Positions 33,495 through 46,931 of a DNA stretch of 64,000 nt are shown here, in pieces. The translations under genes and the position numbers were made by a program. The stretch's first letter is position 1; every line of letters starts with the position of its first letter. The notes beneath the pieces were generated by a model. The model was not told the DNA's origin. It worked only from the letters and a program-made list of their open reading frames with translations, and made no database searches. The stretch comes from Eonycteris spelaea (lineage: Eukaryota; Chordata; Mammalia; Chiroptera; Pteropodidae), in the NCBI GenBank assembly GCA_003508835.1, contig PUFA01000105.1, positions 5,022,001-5,086,000 on the forward strand, in the 5' to 3' direction.

Positions 33495-35760
33495 ATGCTA
33501 GTTATTGAGTAGAAACATTAAGAAAGAATATATTAAAAATATACTCCCTAATGTGTCCTTTACAGGACTTTTGTGGTTGGCTAGGATTCCAGCCAACCTC
33601 TTCTATATCCTAAAGCTATGCATGTTTTTCTTCCATTTCACTTCAAGAATGAATATCAGTACCTCTTTAACTCTCTTCAAAAGTGTAACAAAAAACAATT
33701 AATTGGGTTTGGAGATTTTGCTAAAGTAAGTGTATAGAGGAGAAAATTTATACGACGTATTTCTACAATGTAAATTAATATAACATTTTCTTAGACATCT
33801 GTTTTCCAATATCCAATGTCCCTACTCAGATTTCTTCTCAAATATCCTTTATACAGTGGCTACCTTGGTAGAAATGTTTTTTTTTCTCTTTCCCAGATTT
33901 TGAGAGACATTTCAATTCTCCTCTGTATTAATGCAGAACATCTCAAAGTGAGCCCTGTCTTACCTTTAAATTTGCATATCCAAATTTAAACGAAAGTGCC
34001 TCCTTTTGATAGGGTCTGTCTTACTCTCAATGAAATTTTGGAATACCTTCGTGTCTTCGAGTACAGTCATGGTTCTACTCTCACGTAAGTTAATGTCTTA
34101 CAAATAATATCGCTCTCTTAAACAGGAATTTGGAGAGATATATATTTTCTCATAATATACAGATTGAATCATAAGAAGAAGTCCAAATAAACAAGATCAA
34201 ACAAATATCAAAATAAAAATAAAAATGGTCTGTGAAGGGTGAAATAAGAAACTGAAACTTTTGTCTGTATATAAAGGAAGAGAAATTTGATAATAAAAAT
34301 CCGAGATTTTTTTTTTTAAATTGTTGAGGATAATAAATGGTTTTCGAGGGATTAGACTCCAATGTAATAAATATCAGCAGCACCTTAGCAATCATGACAG
34401 TTTTGAAGTACAAGAATTAAATTTAGAAGAACTGTGATGACAGGTCACAGACTGAGTCAAAGGTGAAAGAGAGTGTGAATAGATAGAAAAGAAGACTATT
34501 GAAGCAAACCAAATATGGGATGATCGGGTTTCAAATCAAGTAGGACGCTGATGGTAAAGATGGAGTGAATCTGAAGACAGAGAATCACATTACATGGCAT
34601 ACTAAGAGAAACGTTGAATTTATCTTTACGCATAAAATCTGTAGCATTAGAAAACATTTAAATTGCATGTGTGTTAGCTCTGAAAGTAGTCAATGTGAAA
34701 GCAACAAAAATAGTTTGTACTAATCACTAAATCCAGAAATCAGGTTTCACAAGGCTGAAAGTAAGCTTAATCTCTTGAAAACTACATTTTATTGCAAAGC
34801 TTCATTCTTATCTGTTTTGTAAATTAGGGAATTTTTATATAATATTTCACAAAAATATACCTTTATTTTATATTTTGTATATACTAGAATATCTTAGTCT
34901 AATTATTAATATAACACGATTTTGATGGTGGGTTTCTAAAAGTGTATATTCTGAATGACCTCCAAAATGAGCGGCCATGTTTAGAACAGTCTGTATGTTA
35001 TGCACGGAGGCATGCTCGTAGGGAGGAAACTGCTACAACTTCTACTTATAAATATACTAAACTTGCCTTTTTAAATATTTATTTTGGATATATTTTTTAA
35101 AAAAACATTTACTAGGGCCAATGTGACTATTTATAAATAAATCTATTTATGTGTAATAAACATTATTATATGTGTGTAAGTATACACATTACATCTGAAT
35201 CCTTCCGCACAATAGAAATATCTGGGATCCACTGTTAAGTGATGAACTATCCATGGTTGAAGGTACCCACGTACAAATATTAAACTATGTTAAATCATAT
35301 ATACACACAAATGCACGTATGTAATTTCTCTTCACATCACTGCTGTACAGAGAAAAAGCAGTATGTAAGCCCCTATGTGTCCAGCCACAACAATATTCTG
35401 TCACTCTAGAAAAGAGAAAGTTCCTTAAGCTTCTCCTGAAGAGAGGCCATGTGCCATAGAGCAAGGCTGTTAGATGCAAAGGCCCACAGAACGACCAGTT
35501 GCCTATAAGAAGCCAGCATCCCTTGAGCAAGCCCTCAGTCAACTCATCACCCTGGACATCATTCCCCCAGGATAGAAGTGAATATTCCTCAGAGGACCCA
35601 CACCATCCATATTAATCTGGTTTCCTGTCTCCCCTCATGAGACTACCATGGTGACTTCCATGAGTCTCATATACTCCTTCACGCACTTAGAAACCCATAC
35701 ACCATAGGTACCTCATATACCTTATACACCACTAGATACCCAAGCCTCCGGTTCTACTCT
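33495..35760. other. No gene recognised; unique sequence
   Basis: AT-rich, with a moderately GC-rich unclassified stretch at about 35330-35720 that has an 85-codon minus ORF of no recognisable identity. Within it 'catgagactaccatggtgac' is followed 6 bp on by 'catgagtctcat', a small inverted repeat around 35636-35672. Confidence 0.4.
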
Positions 35761-35767
35761 CCATTTT

Positions 35768-35985
35768 ACACACACACACACACACGCATACATACACACG
35801 TACATACATATGCATATACATTAATGTATATTAATAATATAGTATATACTATATATACTAAATATAGCATATATATTAATCTATATCTATACTATATATA
35901 ATATATGTAGTAATATAATATATAGTATATAATAATATATATAATATATAATATATATTATTATATACTATATATATATATATTA
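35768..35985. repeat. (CA)n/(CATA)n and palindromic AT-rich tract
   Basis: (AC)n at 35768-35785 passes into CATA/TACA units to about 35820. Then about 165 bp are almost pure A/T, dominated by TATA and TAATATA blocks that are self-complementary (for example 'tatagtatatactatatata'). It can form long hairpins and resembles AT-rich fragile or flexible DNA. Confidence 0.9.
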
Positions 35986-36178
35986 ATCTGACACAATGTC
36001 AGATTACTTATACAACCTCCAAAACCATGTTATGATATATGTTGACTGGCAGATCTGTAATCAGCAAATTTTCTCAAATTTTCAAGCTATTACTATATGT
36101 CCATCTATCTCTTTATAAAAGATACTTGGTATCCTGACAACAGTCCTATCTCTAAAAGCTCTCTCAAATAAACATTTT

Positions 36179-36204
36179 TGTGTGTGTTTTGTGTGTGTGT
36201 GTGT
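36179..36204. repeat. (TG)n microsatellite
   Basis: Two TG runs separated by TTT. Confidence 0.9.
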
Positions 36205-36779
36205 AATTATTACTAAAATTAGGACTCAGAAAGGTGAAAAACAAAATAAAACGAAATAAAAACTACTCTTTGAACACGTTTCCTATCAAATTCCATTTCT
36301 TTCCTACCAACATTTCGATCTTATTGAGAACTCCAACTGATTTTTTCTATGAACTAATTTTCCCAACCCATGTCTTCATGCTATTTCCTACTCAACTTCG
36401 ATTCAATGCTCTGTAATTATAACAACAACCTTGCAAACACTTTTAACTCCCTTTCCCCTTTGCCATCTGCTTTCCCAGATAACTAATTAAACTCAATTTT
36501 CTGTCTTCTCCATGACTGCACACATCAGAACTGATGTATCTCACCTGAAATTCAAGACCACACATTTCAAATTATCTTTGTATTGCTCAAACATCAGACT
36601 ATACTTACACATTTTCTTTCATTTCCACCTAGCCCAAATCTCTATTGCTCATTTTTTATAACTCTTTTAATTTTGTTTTTTTTTCCCTCTAGTCTTTATT
36701 CATTCTTAATTAACAGCCTTGCTTCATTGAAAACAAACAATCTGAATTTCATCTTATCAGGAGCACATTCACATGCCTT

Positions 36780-37835
36780 CTGTTTTGCTATTATAGAAGA
36801 AATATCCTTGCACTTACCTGCACTAGTAAGTACCTTCAATTATACTCTAGACTTTTTTTTTTCAAGATGTTATTCCTACTCTATATGCTGATGATTCCTA
36901 ATTTTATACCTGAATTCTCTGAACCTTGGACTTGGTTAACATGCTCATGTAGACTTCTTACGGTGATCTCAAATTTAAAAAGTCAAAACTATCTTGATTC
37001 CTGGTCCTAACACTCTCATCTCATTCTTTTTTAATCTTCCCCAGCTCAATAAGGGTCACTTTTAATCATTTGCTCAAGGCAAAAGGTAAGGAACTGTCTT
37101 AGAGGACTACCTGTCCCTCATCCAAACACATCAGTAACTCTTTATCTTTTCTATCTTCAGAATCTGACTTAATGTCTAATATCTACACTTTGCACTAGTT
37201 CTATTATCACTGTGCTTGCTCACCACAATTTCTTAAAACAATTAGCCTACCGTGTGTTCTCTCTACTCTCACATTTAACCCGACATACTATTGTCCATAT
37301 AGTTGCATAAAACTCTTCAAAGTATCTTCCATTGGTACCTAAACTCTAAATGGTCTTCTGGCTAAAATAGCTTTACACCATCAATCTTCCTCATAAAACC
37401 TGAAAGGTAATCTCACCCTCCCAATTCTATTTCTATTGCTTTTATAGGGTGGTCACATTGCCTTTCTTTTGGTTTTTTGAATGCATGGAGCACATTCTTA
37501 GTTTTGAGGCTTTGCTTGGAATATCATTCAACTCAATTTTCCCACAAATATTAGTTCTAATTTGTGGTTGTGTTTTACTCTCTTAGGGGGGCATTTTTTT
37601 TTAATCACTTAGCCTAATGGAGTCACATTGTCATTGTACCATATCAACCTGATTTACACTCTGTGTAGCACTTAAACATTTGATTTCATTTCTTGTGTAG
37701 GCATTTATGTAGTTATTGAATTATAACCTGTCTAATTCAATGGTATGTCACTTCTCTGTTCAATACTACATTCCCAATTCCTAAAACAGGGCTTGACACA
37801 TTGTAGGGTCTTAGGAAACATTTATCGAAAGAATA
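36780..37835 (+). mobile_element. L2 LINE, ~1.05 kb of the 3' half
   Basis: Collinear with L2 in sense. 'ctatatgctgatgattccta' comes first, then 'taaaaagtcaaaactatctt', 'tttaatcatttgctcaaggc', 'tcagaatctgacttaatgtc', 'aaactctaaatggtcttctg' and the terminal 'aaacagggcttgacacattg' with 'tagggtcttaggaaacattt'. Counterpart consensus words include 'tatatgctgatgactcccaa', 'gtccaaaactgaactcatta', 'gttgctcaagccagaaacct' and 'cagtgcctggcacatagtag'. It covers the C-terminal RT region through the 3' end, densely mutated. L2 predates placental mammals, so a copy this long is a useful age marker. Confidence 0.75.
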
Positions 37836-37839
37836 ACTT

Positions 37840-39880
37840 TGAGATATTCATTGATTTTAACATTGTCAAGCAGGGATCAGTAACTCTCAGAGTAATGAAG
37901 ATCTACTTGATTCCCACTTACAATGACAGAATGAGAAACTTTATTGTAAAGCTTGCTTTGAAATCTCACACCCAATGCCTCCAATATATAAAAAGCCCTT
38001 TGTCACCTCAGAGTGAAGAGGACACTTAAAATTACTATTTAACATCCCAAAAGAAGGGAGTGAGGCTGCCTTCAATATTTATTCAGAAGAATAGGAGAAT
38101 GTTATTAATCATAGCTCAGTAATTTTTGTACACTCCGCAATTGTGTTACACTATAGAAAAGAATAAACATTATGCATAGGATCTAAAGGAAAAACAATTT
38201 ATTGCTACTCTGACATGTTATTTTTCTTCTCTCTTTTTTTATTCTACAGGTTAACAGACCCCCTTTTAGAAACTACTTCACCGAAAAGATAATACATAAT
38301 AAAGCAGGTGTAAATATGCAATGCTATTTCACTTCCTACATGGATTTTGCACGTGTTTCTCACAATTTTTATTCGTAGCAATTTGGAATAGTGAGAACAA
38401 GAAAAAAATTGAATGAAAACTAACAAGACAATGACAAAATTAAAAAAAAATTTACCAGCATCAGTATTTTAGGCAATTGTTTGAATAACTGTCCCACATA
38501 GTATGTAATAATGTTCAATTTTTCATTAGAGGCCAGCTTTGTTTTTATTTTTGTCTTTAATAACTGATTAATAAAAGAAACAGCAGACCATGTTCCTGCT
38601 TGTTGTTTTTCACTCATAGAAATTTTAGAATATCACATTTGCAACCTCATGCACATCATAAATGGGTATTAAATAATATGAGGACTGGAGGTTTATGCAA
38701 TGTACCTAAGAAGAGAGCCAAATGGAGGAATAAATAAGGGGGTTTCATTAGATGGGTCAAGAAAGCTGTCAGCTTTTTTCTGATTAATTCCTTATGGATT
38801 CAGTTAGGGAAAAAAAATTTCAGAAACTAACAGAAAGAGAATATAGAAGGTAATGTATATATAGAGAGATAAATGGTATTCTGTGCACTTTTTAACATGG
38901 GAAAAGAGTGTGTAGGTAATAATAAAAGTGTGTCGGTGTACACACAGGTGCTCAGCAGGGTAGGTCCAACTTTCTCAATATACTACCTGGACAGCTCAAT
39001 AATCAAACTGGGACTCTTCGCTTCGTGGAAGATAGCATCACAATGCTCTCTTTTCTGCAACCTGGAGATCTGTAGTACTTTTAACATGTTCAGCAACAGC
39101 TCTTACAACTTCATTATGTAGTGCCAGGCACTCTATGTAGAAATCCATTTCTATTTCCCTTGTTTTATCTCTTCCACATGCTGTTTTTCTGAGTACGTAA
39201 GCTATGCTTCGGACTTGCCATTCTTTTTGTCCGCTGCTTCATTTTATGTATGTTGACCCCGGCAACAGGGATCTAGACTTGGCAAAAGCAGTTCTACGAA
39301 CAGACGCTCAACCAAAAATTATCAGTTTGCCTCATGGAGATATACATGAAAAAGGACTGAGAGACATCATTTTCTCAATATAAACCTGAAGTGAATATTT
39401 TTTAGAGAATAACCAGACTCTGGCTGATGTCAAACAAAACAAGGTTTCATCTCAACTAATTTTCTGTTTTATAAGAGAGAGTAAATTTACTAAATCCAAG
39501 CCATATAACATAAGCAGGGAAAAAACAGATTATTTAAAATAAAATCAAATTATTTTAGCTTACCATTTTCTCTTATTGTGTCAATACATGTTTTTATTTG
39601 AATTTCACTAGTTAATAATGAAAATACAAACCTACTAGCTCTCAACTATAAAAGGATTTCTTTGAGAGTTTATAAATAGGTCCTCACTCTTGTTAAATCA
39701 GATGCAGGTTTAAAAACATCTAATAGCTATAAGGTTATGAAGCAATCATTAGTATTATTAAAACATGGTCACTTGTGTTTGTTTGTTTTTTTTAAAGCTT
39801 TCCATATGGAATTTTCAACTTAAGTCTAATGGACTAACTGGCATTACATAAAATATCAGAGTTACATGAGCTACGACGGG
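37840..39880. other. No gene recognised
   Basis: Unique AT-rich DNA. ORFs of 60-94 codons look like chance. No clear repeat. Confidence 0.4.
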
Positions 39881-39884
39881 GATT

Positions 39885-40005
39885 ATAGAAAGACCACTGG
39901 TTGGGGTCTCTGGCCTTGAATACACCTCAACAACTCTTAGCCCTAGATCAATTCTGTGTCTCTCTTCACTTCATTTGAAGGAGAAGGAACCAGATGCCAG
40001 TGTGT
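39885..40005 (+). mobile_element. MIR-like fragment
   Basis: 'gaaagaccactggttggggt', 'gatcaattctgtgtctctct' and 'tcacttcatttgaaggagaa' follow the MIR core in sense (cf. 'agagcactggacttggagtc', 'gggcaagtcacttaacctct', 'tcctcatctgtaaaatggg'). Diverged. Confidence 0.45.
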
Positions 40006-40009
40006 CACA

Positions 40010-41970
40010 GGCGACAGCCAGCCCTGCTACACTGAATTAGAAAATAGGCACACGGTGCAGCAAGAAATAAAATATGTAACTCAGAACTGGCTGGGCAATC
40101 CATAACACTCAGTACGCATTCTCACCCTGGGTCATGGCACTGGACAGCAGGATTAGAAACCTCAGATGGTGAGCCTGAATTAGACAGGCTGACACGGGCC
40201 CCACCCGCACAGGACATAACGGAAAAGTGAGCAAGCATTTCTGGGCGTGGGAATATTCAAATTCTGAATAGGCAAGAGGAATTAAAAGCAACGTGAATAA
40301 AGGTAATAAGAAAAGTAAAATCCTCAAAGTGAATTAAAATAATTACAAATTGTAGAACCAAGAGAGCTACCTTGAAGTGCATGCTTCACAGCTTCCTGAT
40401 ATTATTGCTTAGAATAAAAAAGATGGAGGGTACACATACATGATCTGTTTCAAGCTAAATTTGTGGTCACAAAGTAATATGCGGCATGTTCATAAAACAC
40501 AGATTCAAATTTAGGCTCAGATTCAAATTATAATATCACATGAATTTATCTGTTAATTATTCTGCTTTTTTCTGTTATTTTAGTTTTAGTAATTGATCAT
40601 TCTTACGTTGTTAAGTTATTTTGTTCCTGTGTCTGCCGCCTGGTTACTGCCACACTTTTATTTCTCCTAGCTTCATGCCCCTTCCCTTTCCATTGGACTA
40701 AACATGTTTAGTCTTTTTAAACTAAAATGAACTAAAAATATATATTATGAGTTCAGGTGAAAATTATATAATTTAGCATAAGTTTTTTATTATCATATAA
40801 CAATATTGTTACTTTTCATTAATTTGTGATAATGAGCTGTAGTTAAAACAACCAATTATTTATAAGGATCATAACATATTTTTCAGCAATTGTGAGCATG
40901 TATATTGATCAGCTACTTAGCTTTTGAGATTATATTTATAGTTGTAATTCCACTAATTTTATTTAAAATCATGGTTAACTTTTCTTAAATACTAAAATCT
41001 TCAGAAATTCTCTGTGTATCTTCAGGGGTCATGTCTATGTCAGTTTATAGATTACTACTCTGATAGGATATGCTTAAGCTTGCGTGTTCAATATATTTTA
41101 TTAAATAGTTACCTTAATTATCTTCTATGTTAAGGGATTTTTTTAATTACATGTATTGCTAAGTTATCATCTCTGCATGCCATTTCAAGGTAATATAAGA
41201 AACATCAGAAAATATTTTCTTTCAGATAGGGTTAAAAAAATCACAAAATTAAATTGATGTAAAGCAAACTGACTTAATATGTGATGCTTAGCATCCTCCA
41301 TTTACTTCTCTGTCAGCCTTAGGAACTGGGATCAGATTTCTCTTTCTTCTGAGTATCAGATATGCTCTGGATGCAGCTTGGGTACTTTAGAATCTGTATT
41401 GCATGAAAGGTTACATCTCTTCTTATGTATATGTATTGCTGTTATCCCTAACTCTATGTAGAGTGTCGATATTTTCTTCCCAGTGACTAAGGAACTTTGG
41501 ATGCTTTACACATTTCCCCTTGACCTTCTACATTCTCCTGGATTATGCATTTTTAGTTATGGTATCTTATGAATATAAAAGACAAAAAGCTCATGACAGT
41601 GAAATGATGGATAAAGGACGAACTTAGGTCAGGCGAACTCAGCAAATAAGAACTAGGCTGTGGCCATGAATTATTTAGATTATTTTCTGTTCATTGTAGT
41701 CGCAGGGTCCTGAAGTGAAGGTGCATAACCGGGTTAGTCTGAAAAAGTTCTTGCCTCTTCAGGGTTCCTCAATCCACTTGGAGTTCAGCATAAAGAGTGT
41801 TTAATCCAAAACTGTGCTTCGTAATCCACCTAAACAAGTTTCACGATTAGTGTGAACTCCCTCTAGAATATGCTTCCTAGTTTTCTATTAATTCAGGTTA
41901 GAGGACTGACATCAGTTTGGGTATCTCTCTGTTTATCGACAGAAGTATTTTCATGAAGAGTTTGGATGAG
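40010..41970. other. No gene recognised
   Basis: Unique AT-rich DNA with a short GC-richer patch at 40125-40215. No repeat family identified. Confidence 0.4.
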
Positions 41971-41974
41971 CTAT

Positions 41975-42095
41975 TATATATTATTTTTTATTAAAATTAT
42001 TGGTGTGGCGTTGGTTAATAAGATGAAATAGGTTTCAAGTGTACAATTCAATACTATGTCACATTTATATTGCATTCTGTGTTCACCAAAGTTAA
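41975..42095 (-). mobile_element. LINE-1 3' terminus, antisense (bat-type)
   Basis: 'tattggtgtggcgttggtta', 'ataggtttcaagtgtacaat', 'tatattgcattctgtgttca' and 'cca' are, in order, the antisense 3' end of an L1 that I associate with bat genomes (cf. 'attggggtgacattggttaa', 'tttcaggtgtacaattctat', 'attgtgtgttcaccaccc'). About 120 bp survive. The bat assignment rests on memory of similar sequences. Confidence 0.6.
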
Positions 42096-42099
42096 ATTT

Positions 42100-44715
42100 C
42101 CAAAGAGCTAACTTAGTTACTGCTTCTCAGATTTTGGATTGACTTGGGAATCGCTTTTACTTTTAAGAGGATCAAAATAACTTGTTTTCAAAACTCGACA
42201 GAGTTATAGATATGCTTTGTCCATTTATAAATTGTTTCTCCTCTTAGTGAAGCTTTCATGTATGCTGTCTTATCGTTACTCAAACTTCAATTCATGCTAG
42301 TCCTATCTCATCCTTTGAGGGCTGATTTATGACAGGGCAAGTCATTTTGTTTAATACCTCCTTTATTTCACCATCAGACACATATTTCTAAATACTAGAT
42401 TTATTTCCCAAATCTCTCTTCTAAGAAATATGGCATAAAACCTATCAAACTAACGTTTTCATCTTTCTCTTAAAATCTTCCAAATTATTCAGTACTCCCT
42501 ATTGTATGTGCCTTCCACACATTTTAAATTTTAAAAATCAACCTGATTATTATCTTTTCTACATTGAATATTTACTGTTCATTCTTATTTTCATGTCTTT
42601 TTGTTTTTTAATCAATGTTTAAATGCCTTAGGATGGCTGATGTTAATCTTTGTCCAGCAAATCCTATCTACATGCTTGCTTAGAAAGTAAATGTAATATA
42701 ATTTTACTTAAAAAGCTATGTTTGGTGTCAATTAAATTATAAAATAATGTCCTCTATTTATATTAACTTGTGTATTTGATATTTCTTCATGACTTTAAGT
42801 ATGTGATTATTTTATCAGCCTCCCAGTGAAATTGCTGTCATATTTATATGTTATCACATCTGAAATCAATATTCGTTGGGATTAAAGAAGTATTTCAGTT
42901 ATAGAAAAATATCTTAAGTGAAAGTGCTGATATTGAAAACCTTGAAGGTTTCAGAATGGATTTAAATTGATGTGTTGTATTTCCCATTATTACCATCATT
43001 TTCCCTTCTTGTAGCCACTAAGTTACTTTTCTATAAAGTAATGTATACGCCTCTTAACATTTCAAACGTATTTGCACTCAATGTGCTTATTTTTCTACAC
43101 TCAAACATTTTTGTCTCACTTACAAGCTCAACTTCATATTTATAGTTGATACCTAAATTTTAAAAAATTCAGGTCGTAAGAACATATTTTATGTGTTTAT
43201 TTACATTTTTTATATCACGCACAATGTAACTATCATCTTGAAACTGAAGGTTTTAAGGATTAGAAAATAGCTACAGTTTTTTCAACTTTGGCATCATGTG
43301 AAAATATAAACTATAATAATTAATACAACAGCGAGTATATACGTTGAGGAATATTAAAATTTTTACTTAAATAGAGTCAGATACTGAGGAAAAGACAACG
43401 TCCATATGTACCCTTATTCTGCTACAGTCATTCTCATGAAGACTTTTTCTGGCCATACAATTTCGGTCCCTGTACTTCTGTTCTCTTCTACTGTTTCTTA
43501 TTTCAGTTACTTGATTTGAATTCGCTACTCTGCAAGAGGAAAAAGGATGAAATAGGGATTTCGAAATATTTAGCATACAGTGGTTAGTTATTTTCAAGTG
43601 CTGTGAATAGTGAATCATCAAAAGGAAAATTAAGGAGGCTTTCTGGAAGGTATCAGAAATTTCGTGTTTCGCCCACATAGTTGTGAGGGTTGCCATGATG
43701 TTGGAAGGAGATGGAACTGGGAAGAGGCTGGAAGACACAGTAAAATTTTACAATTTATAGAAATTCAGTGAAGTTTCACAGACTCAGCTTTGAACATAAG
43801 CATTCACTGGGTACCACAGTAAAGGAGGGGGTCTCTCAATTTTACTGTTTTCTTCAAGTCCCAAAGTGCTCAAACATCTAAAATGTGTGTGTGCGTGGAA
43901 TATGGGAGTGAGAAGAGTTAGTAGCAGTGAAAATTGTTTGTCATTTTACTATTAGTCCATTTTCCCCAAGTATTTTCAAGATTGACTCTAAATCCTTAAA
44001 TTATCTTCTACGATCTTCTATTCTACTTCATCTAGGAGAGTCATCCTTATAAATGGTAGGGGAGTGAGGGGCAAACTATCAGAGAATGGTATGGCGTTCT
44101 CTGACAAATGAGAATGACTCATATCTTCCTGAAGCTGGCCATGATAGAGTGTAGCTGAAAATTTATTCCCTGCTGAAGGAGGATGGTTTATCAACCTGTG
44201 CCTTTGATGCTAGGCCACATATTCCTTATTTAACTTCAGTGTTCTAATCTTAGAACCATCGAAATACTGGCACCTTTAACTTTGGTTTTTAAGACTACTG
44301 AAAAAAAATCGACAACGAAGCCAGTTTTTTAAGTACATTCATTGGTTCAAGGCCTAAACTAAGTAATCTTATATGTTATTGCCTGTGTACCTGTTAGTCC
44401 ACCAGCAAATAATATTCAGGATGGGGACCCACTACATCATGATAGCAGACTAAAAACGAAATAGAAACAGGCAAGTGTGTCTGAAAAAAAGAGTTTCTAC
44501 AATCCACCTAGATAACATATATATGAAATTAGAGAATAGATTTCAAACTTATAAATGATTCCCCGGAGTCTTCTCTAAGTGTGTATGATGTAACATATAA
44601 AAGTTCCTCTCAAAAGCAGTAGTTTTGAAACATACCCCTACACTGTTTAACTCTTTTCCAAGACCATCAGCAAATATTTTCACCAAATATACTTTCCTGA
44701 TGTGACTACATATGA
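42100..44715. other. No gene recognised
   Basis: Unique AT-rich DNA. The 123-codon minus ORF at 43367-43738 has no recognisable domains, only a Ser/Arg-rich composition, and no supporting context. Confidence 0.4.
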
Positions 44716-44719
44716 CATT

Positions 44720-45100
44720 TTAAAGGCTTTCAATAATCATTGTATGTGAAATGAGCAGCTGGGATGAGGCTGAGCTGCCCATGACCATAGGCACTGCTTC
44801 GTTTCCCGCCGAAGTCAATGTGGCCATGGAGCTTCGACCTCTCTTTGGGCAAGATATTTATCTTTCGAGGCTTTAATCTGTCCTAATGACTTTGGTTTCT
44901 TTACCACCATAATTCACAAGGAACCTAATTGCTTTCTTTGAGATGCCAGCCCGACTTGAAATCGCCGGCAAGCTTTGGCACTGAGGGAGAAGCTGAGCAT
45001 CTGTTATCATATCATCACCTCCTCTGCTCACGAAGAAAGCAGCTGCAGCTGTTTTTAGTAAGATTTCTCATTTCATGTTCAGGGTTACGGAGAGGTTGAT
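44720..45100. promoter_or_regulatory. Candidate conserved non-coding block with paired E-boxes
   Basis: A repeat-free block of balanced base composition in an AT-rich background. It has several preserved CpGs (for example 'ttcgtttcccgccgaagtca', 'gaaatcgccggcaagctttg') and two abutting CAGCTG E-boxes at 45040-45045 and 45046-45051. E-boxes are bound by bHLH factors. Conservation cannot be shown from one sequence, so the regulatory reading is inference. Confidence 0.25.
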
Positions 45101-45103
45101 GTC

Positions 45104-45125
45104 TTTTTTTTTTTTTTTTTTTTTT
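45104..45125. repeat. Poly(T) tract, T22
   Basis: A run of 22 T. No SINE body or target-site duplication recognised beside it, so it is not assigned to a retroposon. Confidence 0.9.
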
Positions 45126-45129
45126 CCCC

Positions 45130-46930
45130 TATGAGCTAATCTACTGAAGTAAGACTGGGTTTTTAAGAAGCTTCCTCAGTATTTAATGTGGCAATGAGGC
45201 ATATTTTCTGTCATGGAGTCATGCAGACAGTTTTTTATTCTAGTCTTTCATGAAGTGATGTGCAATTTTTACTGACTACTTCGAAATTAATTCTACTGTC
45301 TTATTTATGTTATACCGTGACACTTCTAACCAAAGCTATCAGCACAGATGTAAAAGAAACTCCTATTCTAGAAATTTTATCTCTGTTGTGATATTATACT
45401 TTCTCTCTTTAAATAAGTCATGGTTTGGAAGAGTTTCTCCCTGTTTCCTAGCTCATCATAAAGAGTTGCAGATAATAGATTCTGAGTACATCAAAAAGAA
45501 AAAAAAAACAGATATTTTTGAAGAAAGATTCATTAATACCAAATTCGTGTTCCCCCATTAATATAACAACTGAATAACGAAGAAACAAACAAACAAACAA
45601 AAAACTCTACAGAAGTGTGACTCATTTTCATACCTAACGTCTTATCCACACAAACTGTAGCAGGCAGCTAACTGTATTCTATGAGGAGGCCCTGGAGGCC
45701 GGCCCTCTGAACCTGCATTGCCAGTAACTTTGATCTTAGGTTAGATACAAAATCTCTTTAACCGCAGTTCACATGAAAATAAGACTATTACTTACAATCA
45801 CTTGACTCAGATATGAACATTTAAAATAGTTTGGCCTCCTTTGACTTTCTTAATCTTAGCTGAGGATGGGGGCAGTGCCATTGGGACACAGTAGGTTAAT
45901 AGGACTGTGCATACCCACAGCTGAGATGGAGAACATCCTCCTCCTTTTCCCTCACTTGGGGCAAGCGGAAGTTTCAAGCTAGAACAGAGGATGGAAGCAA
46001 CGATCTTCAGCCCCTTATTGACGATAGGAAGACCTGTTTACTCTTCTTGTGCAGAAAACTAATCCTACCGATGGTGTTCCCATGTCTTCATCGAGTCCTA
46101 CGGCTCAACCACAAATGATCTTTTATTTTTTCAATTTAATAATAAAATTAGGATCAGTATGTATGAACGCTCAACCTCTGCCATCAAATCTTTATTACCC
46201 ATTATTTTCCTTGTTGTGTCTAAAAGTCTTAGCCTATTAATATACCTCTTTTTTCCTTTTTTTTAAAGAAAACATTTTTGAAACAGGAGGATAAAAGCAA
46301 AGATAGGACCATTTTTTTTTTCCTATCTCTGCTTTTAGTTCTGAGTCCATTGAAATCTGTTTTCTACCTAATCTACTTAGTATGACGATCACTTATATAA
46401 TCTAACTCAAAATCCACTGTAACGTTATCAAACACATCCATGATGCTTACTATATAACATATATTTAGATTTAGAACTTATTTAATAAATAATCTTACTT
46501 CATTGTTAAATACCTGAAGGCTTGTAATTGCAGCAATAAATAAGAAAACTAAAGTTCAATCAGCAAGGGGAATCCATTCATGATGCACAAGGGTCATTTT
46601 AGTTTTATCTCCACTTGGTTAAATATATAATCTAAGATATAAATAATCTTCTTTCTATTTATTATTATATATATGGCACTGTACAATATAGATCACAAAA
46701 GTGTTCATTAAATTTGAAATAATATTAACTAAATATAGAATATTAAAAATGCTTTTAGAGTAGTCATTAAAAAAATCATTATACATGTTGTCTAACAATA
46801 TTTAAATTGAATGTACATCATTACCATGGTTTGATCTATTTTAATTAGGTGAATAACATAGAAATTTTATTATAAAAGAATGTTTATTGTCAAAATAATA
46901 TAAAGCCACATAGGAAGTCTTTGGAATATA
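45130..46930. other. No gene recognised; unique sequence
   Basis: Contains a (CAAA)n run at 45584-45604 and moderately GC-rich unique stretches at about 45660-45720 and 45860-46000. No repeat family recognised. Confidence 0.4.
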
Positions 46931-46931
46931 T

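Noticed and set aside
35636..35672. Short inverted repeat as a terminator or transposon end
   Set aside because: Arms are short and imperfect, without a target duplication or a partner.
43367..43738. 123-codon minus-strand ORF as a gene
   Set aside because: No recognisable domain, no promoter or splice context, low-complexity composition.
45104..45125. Poly(T) as the tail of a minus-strand SINE
   Set aside because: No SINE body follows and no flanking duplication could be found; the same applies to the T run near 48110.
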